Shown: piece by piece, positions 8,916 to 17,598 of the stretch | Layout of the letters: every line of letters starts with the position of its first letter | Numbering within the stretch: the first letter of the stretch is position 1 | From: Pseudoalteromonas sp. P1-25 | GTDB lineage: Bacteria > Pseudomonadota > Gammaproteobacteria > Enterobacterales > Alteromonadaceae | Reading direction: 5' to 3' | Assembly: GCF_001401805.1 (NCBI RefSeq) | Contig: NZ_LKDW01000001.1 | Location: forward strand, 1-64,000 | Length of the DNA stretch: 64,000 nucleotides | Made by a program: the position numbers and the translations under genes | Notes under the pieces: generated by a model | The model's database searches: none | The model's input: the letters and a program-made list of their open reading frames with translations, nothing else | What the model was told of the DNA's origin: nothing

Positions 8916-10382
8916 ATGACTATCGACTTTAGTAAAAAAATAACCCCAGCGCGCATGTATCGCACCACCGCAAACCTGCAAATGGCAATGGAAAGCGACC
9001 GCGGGCGCATAATTAACAGTGCTGCTATTCGCCGCCTACAGCAAAAAACCCAGGTTTTTCCGCTAGAGCGTAACGCCGCGGTACGCTCGCGCTTAACCCA
9101 CTCACTTGAAGTACAACAAGTAGGGCGCTTTATAGTGCAGCGCATTTTTGCCAATTTAAGTTTTGAGCAGCAAACCGAGTTTGGTTTAAAAGGGCTAGAA
9201 CGCCCGCTCGAAAGCTTGGTAGAAATGGCCTGCCTAATGCACGACATTGGCAACCCACCTTTTGGACACTTTGGCGAAGCCGCCATAAATCACTGGTTTA
9301 ATAACAACCTAGCAAGCGTTACACCTGCGCGCTGCCAAGAGCAAAATACCGGCATAGGGGTTATTTTTAAACACTTAGCGCACGATATTTGTAACTTTGA
9401 AGGCAACGCTCAAGGCATACGTATCATTCATTCACTGCTGGGCTTAAACTTAACCTATTGCCAAAGCGCAGGCATTTTAAAATACACCCGCCCTGCAGGC
9501 TTAAACCCAAAAGACATACCGCAAAATAAAAACTACTTAATGAAAAAAGTAGGTTACTACTACAGTGAAAAAACCTTTGTAGAGGCACTACAAAACGAGC
9601 TGGTTATAGAGCTATACTGCCGCCATCCGGCCAGTTACATTATGGAAGCAGCCGACGATATTTCGTACTGCCTAGCCGACATAGAAGACGCCGTAGAAAA
9701 AGATATAATAACCACCGAGCTGCTTTGCCAACAGTTGAAAAGTGAATATAAAAAAGCCCTAATAAACCTAACCATTGACGACACCGAACACCTAAACTTT
9801 GTAGATAAAGCGGTAGATTACGCACTAGAGCGCGCCAATGCACAGCCTTATAATTTTAACAGCGAATTTTTTATATACCTGCGAGTAGCCTTGCTCCACC
9901 CGCTTGTAAATCACGCCGCCAAGCGTTTTATAGAGCACATTGAACCTATTTACCATGGCGACTTTAACCAAGCCCTGCTAGAAGATAGCAGCCACTTGCA
10001 TGCGGTTACTAAAACCTTAAAACAAGTGGCGCTTAAACATGTGTTTTCTAACAAAGAGGTAGAAAAACTAGAACTGCAAGGCTACCGCATAATTAATGGC
10101 CTGCTCGATTGTTATAAGCCACTGCTGCAACTTAACAGTGACGACTTTAAACGTGCACTCAATGGCGACTCACGCTTATTAATCGAATCGCGTTTGGTTA
10201 AAAAGCTCTCTAAAAAGCACTTAAATAGTTATCAGCACGCCATAGATGCCATGCAAGAAGAGCCCGACCACTTTGCCGCTTACGAGTTTTACTACCGCTG
10301 TAGGCTAATACAAGATTACATAAGTGGCATGACCGACCAATTTGCCTACGACGAGTACCGCAGCCTAATGGTGATTGATTAA
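8916..10382 (+). CDS. dgt: Deoxyguanosinetriphosphate triphosphohydrolase
   Basis: Cytosolic HD-domain enzyme that hydrolyses dGTP to deoxyguanosine and triphosphate, controlling dNTP pools. From the ATG at 8916 it has 488 residues, close to enterobacterial Dgt. The HD signature is in MACLMHDIGNPPFGHFGE, with an upstream H in LTHSLEVQQVGR and a downstream D in EAADDISYCLADIEDAVE. The reading frame is open back to 8832, but the ATG at 8916 has AAGGA at good distance and the following residues, starting MTIDFSKKI, begin the conserved protein. The gene appears to stand alone. Confidence 0.95.
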   Translation: MTIDFSKKITPARMYRTTANLQMAMESDRGRIINSAAIRRLQQKTQVFPLERNAAVRSRLTHSLEVQQVGRFIVQRIFANLSFEQQTEFGLKGLERPLESLVEMACLMHDIGNPPFGHFGEAAINHWFNNNLASVTPARCQEQNTGIGVIFKHLAHDICNFEGNAQGIRIIHSLLGLNLTYCQSAGILKYTRPAGLNPKDIPQNKNYLMKKVGYYYSEKTFVEALQNELVIELYCRHPASYIMEAADDISYCLADIEDAVEKDIITTELLCQQLKSEYKKALINLTIDDTEHLNFVDKAVDYALERANAQPYNFNSEFFIYLRVALLHPLVNHAAKRFIEHIEPIYHGDFNQALLEDSSHLHAVTKTLKQVALKHVFSNKEVEKLELQGYRIINGLLDCYKPLLQLNSDDFKRALNGDSRLLIESRLVKKLSKKHLNSYQHAIDAMQEEPDHFAAYEFYYRCRLIQDYISGMTDQFAYDEYRSLMVID

Positions 10383-10548
10383 CGAGGAGCTTTTACTTAT
10401 CTCACTAGGTTACAAACCTCGCGCCACGATTTAATTGCCCCTAGTTTGAACAAATTTCAATCCGCAAAGGTCAACACGCCCTTAGTGCCTAGATATATTT
10501 TAATTTTGCGCTTAAAATCAGACTATTGATACTTAAGCGCCGTGTTTT

Positions 10549-12159
10549 ATGATTATTAGACTCTCTCAACTTATTTTTTGCTTTGCTTTATTTTACAGCA
10601 GCCAAAGCGCTGCCTATAACGAAGCCATGTGTATTTTAATTAAGCAAGAAATGCAGCAGTACAGTAATAATAAAGCCAGCCAGCAGTATCGTAAGGCCGC
10701 ACGCGATTTTAACAGAAACTGTAATAAACCTAAGCAAGTAAAAACAAAACCAGTAGCGCCCCCAGTGGTTGAACAAGAGCCAGAACCGCTTGCACTTACT
10801 CCCGAGCAAGAGCAAGCCTTGCTTGAGCAAATAAATGCAGCAGAAGAAGCCATAAAACAAAGTGCAAGCAAAGCCACAACAACCACTCAACCTACTACCC
10901 CAATAAGCGAGCAAAGCCCAAAAATTAATGAGGATGCAGCAAGTGCGCCTACACCCGAACTTGCACCTAATAGCAGCGAATTACCCCCCCCAATTACCCA
11001 AACAGAAACGCAGCCATCGGCACCTAAAACGGCCCTAAAAACAGAGCCTAAAAAAGAGCAGCCAACGGTAAATACTACGCCAAAACCGGCACCAGTAAGT
11101 ATACCTGCGCCGGTTGAAGAGCCGCCAAGTTCATTACTGTTACCAAGTTTACTACTGCTTATTGTGGTATTAATTGGCGCTATGGTGGTTATACGTTTAC
11201 GCCGCGCTAAACAAAATAAGCCCGAGCCGCCTGTTGCGCCAACCGCAACAGGCACGCTTGCTAAAAATAGCAATATAAGTACAAAACACGTAACAGCGCC
11301 CAAAGCCGCAGACCAAAGTGATGAGCTTACAAAGCCAGTTTCACACACGGTTGCAGCTCAAAGCGAGCCTGAACCAGTAAGCCCTAATACGCCTATAAAC
11401 GAGGCAACAAACGCGCCAATACCTGTAACAGAGGCTGAGCCACAGCAAGTTAAACCAGAAGAAGATGTACCAGCCCCTGAGCCTAAAAAAGTAGCGCCAG
11501 AGCCAAACACCGCCGAGTTTGAAGCCGCCGCTAAAAACACATTAGCGCGTATACAAAGTGCAAACGGTTTTGCAGAGCCCGAAGTTAGAGAATTTGACCC
11601 AGATGCGCCTTCGGTTAAGCGACCCCGCAAGCCGCAAAGCAGTGCGGTTGAAAAACCAAAAGCCAAGCCTATTGAAGAAGTTAAACCACACGAGTCAACA
11701 CTTATAAACGAACCGGCCGCGCCAAGTAACCCGATCACCGAGCCAAATACCAGCGCGCACCTGCATACTGGCGATAAAAACAGCGAGCTTGAACAAACCA
11801 CGTTTAATGGCGAACACGACTTTAAAGAGCCCGAAATTCGTACCTACGATCCTGATGCGCCATTAAAGGCAAGTAAAAAGCCTGAACCAGTAAACGCATC
11901 AGTAAAATCTAGTGACGGCCCCTCTTTAGATACGCCGGCGCCAGAGGCCCACGAATCACCACTTACGGATAAACCAGAGCCGAAAAGTGCGCCCAAGCAA
12001 ACAGACTCTAGCAACCCATTTGCCAATTTATCGCTAGATGAAAGCTGGGATCCAAATTCAGATAAAAAGCCCGTAATAGAGCCAAAAAAGAAAGCGCCTA
12101 AATCTCAAGCCTTAATAGAGGCAGAAGAGCGGGCAAAAAACATGAAAACAAAAGATTAG
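10549..12159 (+). CDS. Membrane-anchored Pro/Ala/Glu-rich protein with repeated PDAP motif
   Basis: This protein of 536 residues is not recognised as a known family. It has a signal peptide (about 1-22), then a short region with two Cys residues (28 and 58), a long Pro/Ala/Thr/Glu-rich stretch, a single transmembrane helix at about 198-218 flanked by RLRRAK, and a disordered acidic Pro-rich tail to the end. Two near-identical motifs, EPEVREFDPDAP (about residue 343) and EPEIRTYDPDAP (about 426), stand out and look like docking peptides. The topology suggests a short periplasmic part and a long cytoplasmic tail, loosely like FimV-type scaffold proteins, though no LysM domain is visible. It is followed by a terminator. 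Confidence 0.6.
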   Translation: MIIRLSQLIFCFALFYSSQSAAYNEAMCILIKQEMQQYSNNKASQQYRKAARDFNRNCNKPKQVKTKPVAPPVVEQEPEPLALTPEQEQALLEQINAAEEAIKQSASKATTTTQPTTPISEQSPKINEDAASAPTPELAPNSSELPPPITQTETQPSAPKTALKTEPKKEQPTVNTTPKPAPVSIPAPVEEPPSSLLLPSLLLLIVVLIGAMVVIRLRRAKQNKPEPPVAPTATGTLAKNSNISTKHVTAPKAADQSDELTKPVSHTVAAQSEPEPVSPNTPINEATNAPIPVTEAEPQQVKPEEDVPAPEPKKVAPEPNTAEFEAAAKNTLARIQSANGFAEPEVREFDPDAPSVKRPRKPQSSAVEKPKAKPIEEVKPHESTLINEPAAPSNPITEPNTSAHLHTGDKNSELEQTTFNGEHDFKEPEIRTYDPDAPLKASKKPEPVNASVKSSDGPSLDTPAPEAHESPLTDKPEPKSAPKQTDSSNPFANLSLDESWDPNSDKKPVIEPKKKAPKSQALIEAEERAKNMKTKD

Positions 12160-12252
12160 CGAGCATGTTACTGCTTTATATTGATAACTTTTAACGCAAT
12201 GAGTGCGCTATCTCAACAGAGTAAACATGATTTAATAAAAAGCTACAAACAC

Positions 12253-12280
12253 AAAAAAGCGGCTAAAAAGCCGCTTTTTT
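12253..12280. terminator. Bidirectional terminator
   Basis: The perfect palindrome AAAAAAGCGGC/GCCGCTTTTTT around TAAAAA serves the Pro-rich membrane protein gene on the plus strand and possibly the convergent exported protein gene on the minus strand. Confidence 0.85.
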
Positions 12281-12376
12281 GTTTAAAAATATAGAGTTTA
12301 AGCTTAATTAAACGCGCTATTGTAAGTATGAACTTAAGAGTGGAAAATGCGCCTACTGCGACTAAACATACGTTAT

Positions 12377-12937
12377 TTAGTTATTAGGGAGCATGTTTTT
12401 AATGTTTAAATCGTATTGCAAAATACCATCGTTATTAACCGCCACACCCGCTAATTGCACAGAATGATTAGCAAACTCTTCCGACGCCGATAAATCGGCT
12501 AACACGCCAGCGATATCTTCGTGCTTAGGTTGTCCATCGGTTGCAACAATGCCCGCATTACAGTCGTTTTGCTTACATTCAAAGCTGTATAAAAATAACG
12601 ACTTTTCAGCAAAGCTGTTTTGCACTTTGTTTAAAAATACTTGTTCTGATTGGGTTATATCAACCGGGCTTTGAGTATTAACAGCGCCTTCAAGCTCAGA
12701 GTATTCACCCACCTCTTGCGGGGTAATGACTATTTGCTCGGTAAGGGGCGTGCCATTGTTGTTGGTTATACCCTGGCTACTTTGCATTGCTTGTATATCT
12801 ACCACAATTGGTTGAGCAGGCTGCGTGGCAGTGGTGTTAGTTATTGAAGAGGTATTTTGAGCCAAGGCGGTCAAATCGTTTTTAAACACGTACAAAGTTG
12901 CAGCAGTAATAGCGCATGCAATGAGTAATTTGTTCAT
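12377..12937 (-). CDS. Exported protein of unknown function
   Basis: The protein has 186 residues starting MNKLLIACA. The ATG at 12937 is chosen over an in-frame upstream ATG at 12973 because AAGGAGGG precedes it. An N-terminal hydrophobic helix (3-17) is followed by a Thr/Gln/Asn-rich linker, and a folded part from about residue 95 contains two Cys residues (FECKQNDCNAG), probably a disulphide, and ends NIKNMLPNN. The domain order, an anchor and linker followed by a small C-terminal beta domain, resembles the propeptide-like protein at 1784-2500, but I see no clear sequence match. The function is unknown. Confidence 0.65.
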   Translation of the reverse strand: MNKLLIACAITAATLYVFKNDLTALAQNTSSITNTTATQPAQPIVVDIQAMQSSQGITNNNGTPLTEQIVITPQEVGEYSELEGAVNTQSPVDITQSEQVFLNKVQNSFAEKSLFLYSFECKQNDCNAGIVATDGQPKHEDIAGVLADLSASEEFANHSVQLAGVAVNNDGILQYDLNIKNMLPNN

Positions 12938-13181
12938 AATACTTCCCTCCTTTAACCAATTTACGCAATACAATTAAGTGAAATGCTTTTCAAGTGTAGC
13001 TAATGTTAATATTATGTTTTGTTTGGGTGTGTACTGTCAATCTTTAATACTAGGTCGCCCCAATTAAAAGCACAATTTAATAAATGTTAAAATTTAACAT
13101 CATCCCGTTAAACCCATATCGCCACACTATAATGTTAGCAACAGCTACGCGCTTATTAGCAACTAGCTGGCAGGTTATTTA

Positions 13182-13256
13182 TTTGTAACAATCTGTAAAA
13201 GGCAACACCTTTTATGACAACTCCACCACAAAAAAGTTTACAGCGATTGTTACAAA
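13182..13256. repeat. Imperfect inverted repeat around a short spacer
   Basis: TTTGTAACAATCTGTAAA at 13182-13199 faces its inverse TTTACAGCGATTGTTACAAA at 13237-13256, with two extra bases in one arm. The 37-bp spacer contains no gene. It may be a protein-binding site or the remains of a mobile element. Confidence 0.6.
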
Positions 13257-13310
13257 AACTTAAATAAATTACTCAAAGTAAAAAAAACACAAAAAAGGCA
13301 CTCACATACA

Positions 13311-13894
13311 GGCGCAATTTTATACCGCGCTCATAGACGTCGAGCCTGCTCACGTTAGAAGCGTAGCTTCTCATTACTTAATAAATTAACACCGTAAAAG
13401 CCCTGCTTTTAAACGAAAGCAATGCGCGTCTACAAGGTGAAACTTTACGCTAGCGAAGATGTGATGCGTAGGCGCGATTTTATATCGCGCTTGTAGACGT
13501 CGAGCTTGCTCACGTTAGAAGCGCAGCGTCTCATTACCTAATAAATTAACACCGTAAAAGCCCTGCTTTTAAACGAAAGCAATGCGCGTCTACAAGGTGA
13601 AGTTTTACGCTAGCGAAGATGTGATGCGTAGGCGCGATTTTATATCGCACTTGTAGACGTCGAGCTTGCTCACGTTAGAAGCGCAGCGTCTCATTACTTA
13701 ATAAATTAACACCGTAAAAGCCCTGCTTTTAAACAAAAGCAATGCGCGTCTACAAGGTGAAACTTTACGCTAGCGTGGATGTGATGCGTAGGCGCGTTTT
13801 TATATCGCGCTTGTAGACGTCGAGCTTGCTCACGTTAGAAGCGCAGCTTCTCATTACTTAATAAATTAACATTGTAAAAGCCTGCTTTTAAACG
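13311..13894. repeat. Tandem array of a 160-bp unit, about 3.65 copies
   Basis: Units begin with GGCGC at 13311, 13471, 13631 and 13791, exactly 160 bp apart, and differ at few positions. Each unit holds a GCGCGATTTTATATCGCGC hairpin. It also holds a full TGTAGACG...CGTCTACA repeat of about 103 bp (for example 13492-13594), with inner hairpins GAGCTTGCTC and GAAGCGCAGCGTCTC-like. A connecting stretch has the text TTTACGCTAGCG. The first unit is the most diverged. No open frame runs through it. The rest of 12974-13923 shows no gene. Confidence 0.92.
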
Positions 13895-13923
13895 CCACCA
13901 AGTTACGATTTTAACAAAACAAA

Positions 13924-15057
13924 CTAAAATTTATGTGGCTTAAATGGCGCTTTTAACCATTTTGAATAGTCATGATTAAACGCAGGAAACTGTTTAAATA
14001 ACATCGCGTTTAATTGAGCTTTCGAGAGCTTGTTACAGGGATTTTTCTGCTCAGCCAGCATAATATTTTTAAGTAATAATCTGCCTGATTGGGTATCCAT
14101 TAAAAAATAAATTGCAGCCCAGCTACTAGCGTAAAGCATACTACTGTCGCCTTTTTGCCACGTATCATTTAACCCCGTTAACCGATTAAGTCTAAGCACG
14201 TTTTTAATAAGCTTATTATTACGTACCCAGGTTTGATTAGGCTCTACAATAGCAGTTTGCATATTGTTATGGGTAAACTCAAAATACTCAGCAAACCCTT
14301 CATTTAACCACCTAGGCGTGTACCCTAAAACTGCTTTATTAATGGCATGCACTGCTTCGTGCACTGCCGTTCTCATGGTGTTTTGTTCGCCACTAAAATT
14401 AATAAACGCAGAGTTAGTTGCATGAAAATACATTCCTGCTGTATTTTCTGGGTTGCCGCCATTGTTAGTAATAGCGGCGTTATAAGCCCTACGATTAGGT
14501 AATACCGTTAAATTTAGCTTTACTTTTTTTAAGGCATGCGTGCCAATAATTTGTCCATACACCTTAAATACGGTATTGAGTTTTACTTGTAGCTTTTGGT
14601 TAAATGAAGGCGGCAAATTAGGTGTGTTTAGATTAAGGTCAAAATAATCCAGTGGCTCAGAAAAATTACTCTCGTACGTTGCTACAGCAAAGTTAGGCTT
14701 AGTATCACTAAAATGCGTAACTCCCGCCTTATCGGTCCAAGTGTATATATCGCCGTTACGTTTATATTTTACCTCGCCTAAAGATACATCTGTACATTGT
14801 GTTTTATCTGCTTGAGGCGAGTGGTTCCATGCAGGTGCAAAAGAGCTGCTCGCAGGCGTTTTTATAGGGGTTACGGGTTGAGATTTAACTAATGGCTTAC
14901 TTGGCTGGGTTACGTATAAATCGTTGTAAATACGCTTAACTTCACCTATCGGGTCGTGATAATTAAACACTCGCCCTGTAAAATGATTAGCAATAAGCGC
15001 TGATGCAATAAGCATCACAACAAACATAAATACTATACGAAGCTTACTATTAAACAT
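13924..15057 (-). CDS. Membrane-anchored gluzincin-type metalloprotease with DUF4124 segment
   Basis: About 377 residues from ATG 15057; an in-frame ATG at 15078 would overlap the upstream gene. An N-terminal transmembrane helix (about 5-23) is followed by a linker and a DUF4124-like segment (IYTWTDKAGVTHFSDTKP, about 95-115). The C-terminal domain has the zinc motif HEAVH, with a downstream Glu in LNEGFAEYFE, the HExxH-x-E arrangement of gluzincins and DUF1570-like proteins. The catalytic part therefore faces the periplasm. The substrate is unknown; envelope or cell-wall proteins are plausible. It follows directly on the gene at 15060-15533, which probably shares its transcript. Confidence 0.7.
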   Translation of the reverse strand: MFNSKLRIVFMFVVMLIASALIANHFTGRVFNYHDPIGEVKRIYNDLYVTQPSKPLVKSQPVTPIKTPASSSFAPAWNHSPQADKTQCTDVSLGEVKYKRNGDIYTWTDKAGVTHFSDTKPNFAVATYESNFSEPLDYFDLNLNTPNLPPSFNQKLQVKLNTVFKVYGQIIGTHALKKVKLNLTVLPNRRAYNAAITNNGGNPENTAGMYFHATNSAFINFSGEQNTMRTAVHEAVHAINKAVLGYTPRWLNEGFAEYFEFTHNNMQTAIVEPNQTWVRNNKLIKNVLRLNRLTGLNDTWQKGDSSMLYASSWAAIYFLMDTQSGRLLLKNIMLAEQKNPCNKLSKAQLNAMLFKQFPAFNHDYSKWLKAPFKPHKF

Positions 15058-15059
15058 AA

Positions 15060-15533
15060 CTACGGACGGCCCTGCCATTGGGTTTCAAATACTTGCTTTT
15101 GCGCCACTCTGTACTCTCTACACCAAACAAAATCGCTTGTTTCCATTTCTTTTTTACGACACCGCTTAGGTAGTTTATAAAATTTAGACCACGCCTCAAG
15201 CTTAGCTTTGTTTTTATAGCTGGCACTGTGCAAAGTCATGTTTGATACCTTTTGATTAAGTAACCAGTTGGTATTTACTGAACGTGTTGCATGTGGACGG
15301 TATGAGTGATTACTCTTTTTAGATTTATTGCAGTGCTTTGCCAATTGGCTAAACAACACTTTGTCGCGAGCCGTTAATCGCTCACCTTTTTTAACGCTAT
15401 AACCTTGCCTAAATTGAGAGCGAATAGATTCACGCTCCTTTTTTATGCTTGCGCACTTACTTTGCGTGTAAGCCTCGCCTGCATAAGCGTACGTTGAAAT
15501 AAAACTAAGCAAAACTAAAATCCATTTAATCAT
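15060..15533 (-). CDS. Small exported basic protein of unknown function
   Basis: The protein has 157 residues with a clear signal peptide (about 1-18, ending AYA) and a basic, Lys/Arg/Ser-rich mature part containing four Cys (AxSKCASIK, AKHCNKSK, KRCRKK and VWCREY). Its N-terminal pattern, a Cys, a charged helix and then a second Cys-N-K, recalls the N-terminus of the Pro-rich protein at 10549, with CILIKQEM and NRNCNKPK. Both may carry the same small helical module. It sits directly upstream of the metalloprotease gene, so a joint envelope role is likely. No family is recognised. Confidence 0.6.
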   Translation of the reverse strand: MIKWILVLLSFISTYAYAGEAYTQSKCASIKKERESIRSQFRQGYSVKKGERLTARDKVLFSQLAKHCNKSKKSNHSYRPHATRSVNTNWLLNQKVSNMTLHSASYKNKAKLEAWSKFYKLPKRCRKKEMETSDFVWCREYRVAQKQVFETQWQGRP

Positions 15534-15597
15534 TCACTATTGCTAACTAAAAAATCAAGGAGCAAATTTACAAAGTAATAGCCCCTTTAAAATACCT

Positions 15598-16509
15598 TTA
15601 ATTACATATTTCAATCTTATGTACGCTTGGACATTTGAGCCCTTGTGAAACCACTCCATTGCTTTTAATTGGGTAAAAAGAAACTTTACTTGTCTCTTTG
15701 TATTCTTCAATATTACCTAATAACTCATCAACTCTAAAATGAAAATCACCGCGTTCCGACGTTATAAAACCAAATTTCTTACCCTTATCAAGTTTACGAA
15801 TAACACCGACCATACACTCTGTACAATCTAGGGTAGACTGCTTAATCATTGAAATAAAACAACGATCGTGGCCTTCTTCTATTATTTCAAACAAACCACA
15901 CTTACTTTTTATGAGAGCTTTTAAACTGTTTACACCGTAATTTCTATAATCAAAAGATGAATCCAACGTTTTTAGTGTACTTCCTAAATCTCCTAAGTAA
16001 ACAGGCTCATTACTTTGTGCACAGCGTATGTAAGAATTTACAAGTAGAGAGTTTACGTCATTATAAACCTTTGAAACCGCAGGTTCTGTTAAGTTTTTAG
16101 TAAAAACAAAGTTATGGCATGCCTTAATAAAACGCTCTGGGGTACTTTCATTCCCTACTGCCATAACATGCAACCCCTTTTCTCTTATACGTTGCGCTAA
16201 GCTATAAAACCCACCATCGCTAGATACTATACATACCCCATTTATCCGTTGATTATTATTAATTAATTCAATAGCATCCATAACGAGTGCGTGATCAGCT
16301 GAATCTTTCCCATACTGAAACTGCTGCTTTGGACTAGAAGCGGTTTTGTGTAAAATTTGTTGCCAGTTACCATGGCGTACAGAAGTCCAATCAGCGTAAA
16401 CCCATTTGATTGCCACTGTGCCATACTTTTCAACCTCTTCAAGTAAAGACGCGTAGTCAGTATAAGATGCGTTCTCACCATCAACTAAAACTGCAAAAGT
16501 AAAATTCAT
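15598..16509 (-). CDS. NYN-domain protein with LOTUS/OST-HTH and cold-shock-like domains
   Basis: Cytosolic protein of 303 residues. Residues 1-145 form a NYN (PIN-like) nuclease domain with acidic sites in VLVDGEN (Asp10), KDSADHALVMDAIELI and VSSDGGF, as in LabA/MARF1-type proteins. Residues about 150-225 look like an OST-HTH/LOTUS domain (YLGDLGSTLKTLDSSF, then NSLKALIKS). Residues about 235-300 resemble a cold-shock OB fold, with GVIRKLDKGKKFGFI. The expected activity is RNA binding and perhaps cleavage. The NYN-LOTUS pair is known in bacteria, while the added OB domain is unusual to my knowledge. No partner gene is obvious. Confidence 0.8.
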   Translation of the reverse strand: MNFTFAVLVDGENASYTDYASLLEEVEKYGTVAIKWVYADWTSVRHGNWQQILHKTASSPKQQFQYGKDSADHALVMDAIELINNNQRINGVCIVSSDGGFYSLAQRIREKGLHVMAVGNESTPERFIKACHNFVFTKNLTEPAVSKVYNDVNSLLVNSYIRCAQSNEPVYLGDLGSTLKTLDSSFDYRNYGVNSLKALIKSKCGLFEIIEEGHDRCFISMIKQSTLDCTECMVGVIRKLDKGKKFGFITSERGDFHFRVDELLGNIEEYKETSKVSFYPIKSNGVVSQGLKCPSVHKIEICN

Positions 16510-16561
16510 TTTTATCCCTTTAATACATATAACGAGCTGCTCTCAAGCAGCTCTTTATCAA

Positions 16562-17095
16562 TTACTTACAAGCTCCTGGCACACGACATGCACATGAGGT
16601 GGGAGCATGACAGGCATGATCTTCACAACGAGCCATTTGTACAGATTCGTTTGAATACAACTCAGCTGTAGGGAATGGACCAAAGTGCGTCTCATATGCC
16701 GCTACTGTTTCGTCGAATGAGCTTTGTAATTTTGATTGGTCTTTGTCTCCATAAATTCCGAAATAAGGATAGTGATGAAGGTAAAAGCCAAATAATGCTT
16801 CACAATCATTTGTATAACTATTTGTATCTAAAATATGTTCATGCCAAAACTTATCGACTAACTTGCTAGGAACAAGTGATAGTTTTGGGTACCACTTTTT
16901 CAGCGATAAAAATTTTCGATATTCAATTTCTGCAAAATCACACAACTCATTTTCCCATGTTGCCTCGGCTGATTGCGTTAATTTCCACTTTAACTTATCA
17001 AAATTTAATGCAGATACATTTGGGTCAACCTGAGGATCTGTGTTTAAAACACCTTGAAAAGGTTTAGAGCATTTTGCTTGTATTAACTGTTCCAT
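16562..17095 (-). CDS. GRDP-like protein with Cys-rich tail
   Basis: The 177-residue protein carries the hallmark of the glycine-rich-domain-protein-like family (DUF1399/PF07173 type) in VDKFWHEHILDTNSY followed by NDCEALFGFYLHHYP, at about residues 83-112. The last 25 residues are Cys-rich, with five Cys in CEDHACHAPTSCACRVPGAC, and might bind metal or form disulphides. The biochemical role of bacterial members is not established. Its start codon overlaps by one base the stop of the 46-residue gene upstream (TAATG), so the two are translated together. Confidence 0.65.
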   Translation of the reverse strand: MEQLIQAKCSKPFQGVLNTDPQVDPNVSALNFDKLKWKLTQSAEATWENELCDFAEIEYRKFLSLKKWYPKLSLVPSKLVDKFWHEHILDTNSYTNDCEALFGFYLHHYPYFGIYGDKDQSKLQSSFDETVAAYETHFGPFPTAELYSNESVQMARCEDHACHAPTSCACRVPGACK

Positions 17096-17235
17096 TACTT
17101 ATCACCTCTATTTTTATTCAATTGATTACCACTATTACTATGGACCTTGGCGTACTGTTTATTCACACCATCAGTACTTTTATTCGCATTTCCTTGATTT
17201 GCTTGGTTATTAGCTGGGCTTATTTTTTTGGTCAT
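17095..17235 (-). CDS. 46-residue Asn/Gln/Lys-rich small protein
   Basis: A short frame from ATG at 17235 with AGGAG eight bases upstream ends in a TAA that shares a base with the GRDP-like gene start. The product starts MTKKISPANNQANQGNANK, is hydrophilic and contains no Cys and no hydrophobic core, so it is probably disordered. The good ribosome-binding site and the stop-start overlap are the evidence that it is a real gene. The function is unknown; a substrate or regulator of the downstream product is one possibility. Confidence 0.65.
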   Translation of the reverse strand: MTKKISPANNQANQGNANKSTDGVNKQYAKVHSNSGNQLNKNRGDK

Positions 17236-17274
17236 TTTCTGCTCCTAAATTAAACTTTATGTGAATAACGTTAT

Positions 17275-17538
17275 TCACCTTCGTTTTAGGTAAGACTCAA
17301 GGTTTTTACGAGCAATAAATGCTTGTGGGTGAAAGACCCCATTTGAAAATATAAAAATCAAGCGGTAATGACCCAACTTAAAACGTATCAGATTGGGAGA
17401 AATAGTGAGCTTTTTACCGCCAATATCTCTATAGCTACGCCCTAACAAAAGATGCTTATATATTTTGTTAGCCTCGGCCGCATAACGGGCAGATTGATAG
17501 GGAGGAAGGGTTTTAAGTATACGTTTGATTGATTTCAT
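17275..17538 (-). CDS. RelE/ParE-like small protein
   Basis: The product has 87 residues from the ATG at 17538, preceded by GGAG at eight bases; an in-frame upstream start at 17589 lacks this. The basic protein has an N-terminal helical part and a C-terminal beta sheet with RFKLGHYRLIFIF, which recalls the core strands of RelE/ParE toxins, and ends in a basic KNLESYLKRR. No recognisable antitoxin gene adjoins it. It is the last gene of the run starting at 19521. The toxin call is by fold-pattern recognition only; it could be an inactive relative or an unrelated small protein. Confidence 0.45.
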   Translation of the reverse strand: MKSIKRILKTLPPYQSARYAAEANKIYKHLLLGRSYRDIGGKKLTISPNLIRFKLGHYRLIFIFSNGVFHPQAFIARKNLESYLKRR

Positions 17539-17598
17539 TATTAAACTCCATTTGTTAACTAGGTTTAATAATGAACTTGTGCGGAGCACTACAAAGGA

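Noticed and set aside
10614..12026. Several long antisense frames inside the Pro-rich membrane protein gene
   Set aside because: Codon bias of Pro/Ala/Glu-rich repeats opens the other strand; no starts with ribosome-binding sites or family features were seen.
13311..13894. The regular array could be mistaken for a CRISPR
   Set aside because: The whole 160-bp unit is repeated, with no unique spacers between short repeats, and no cas genes are nearby.
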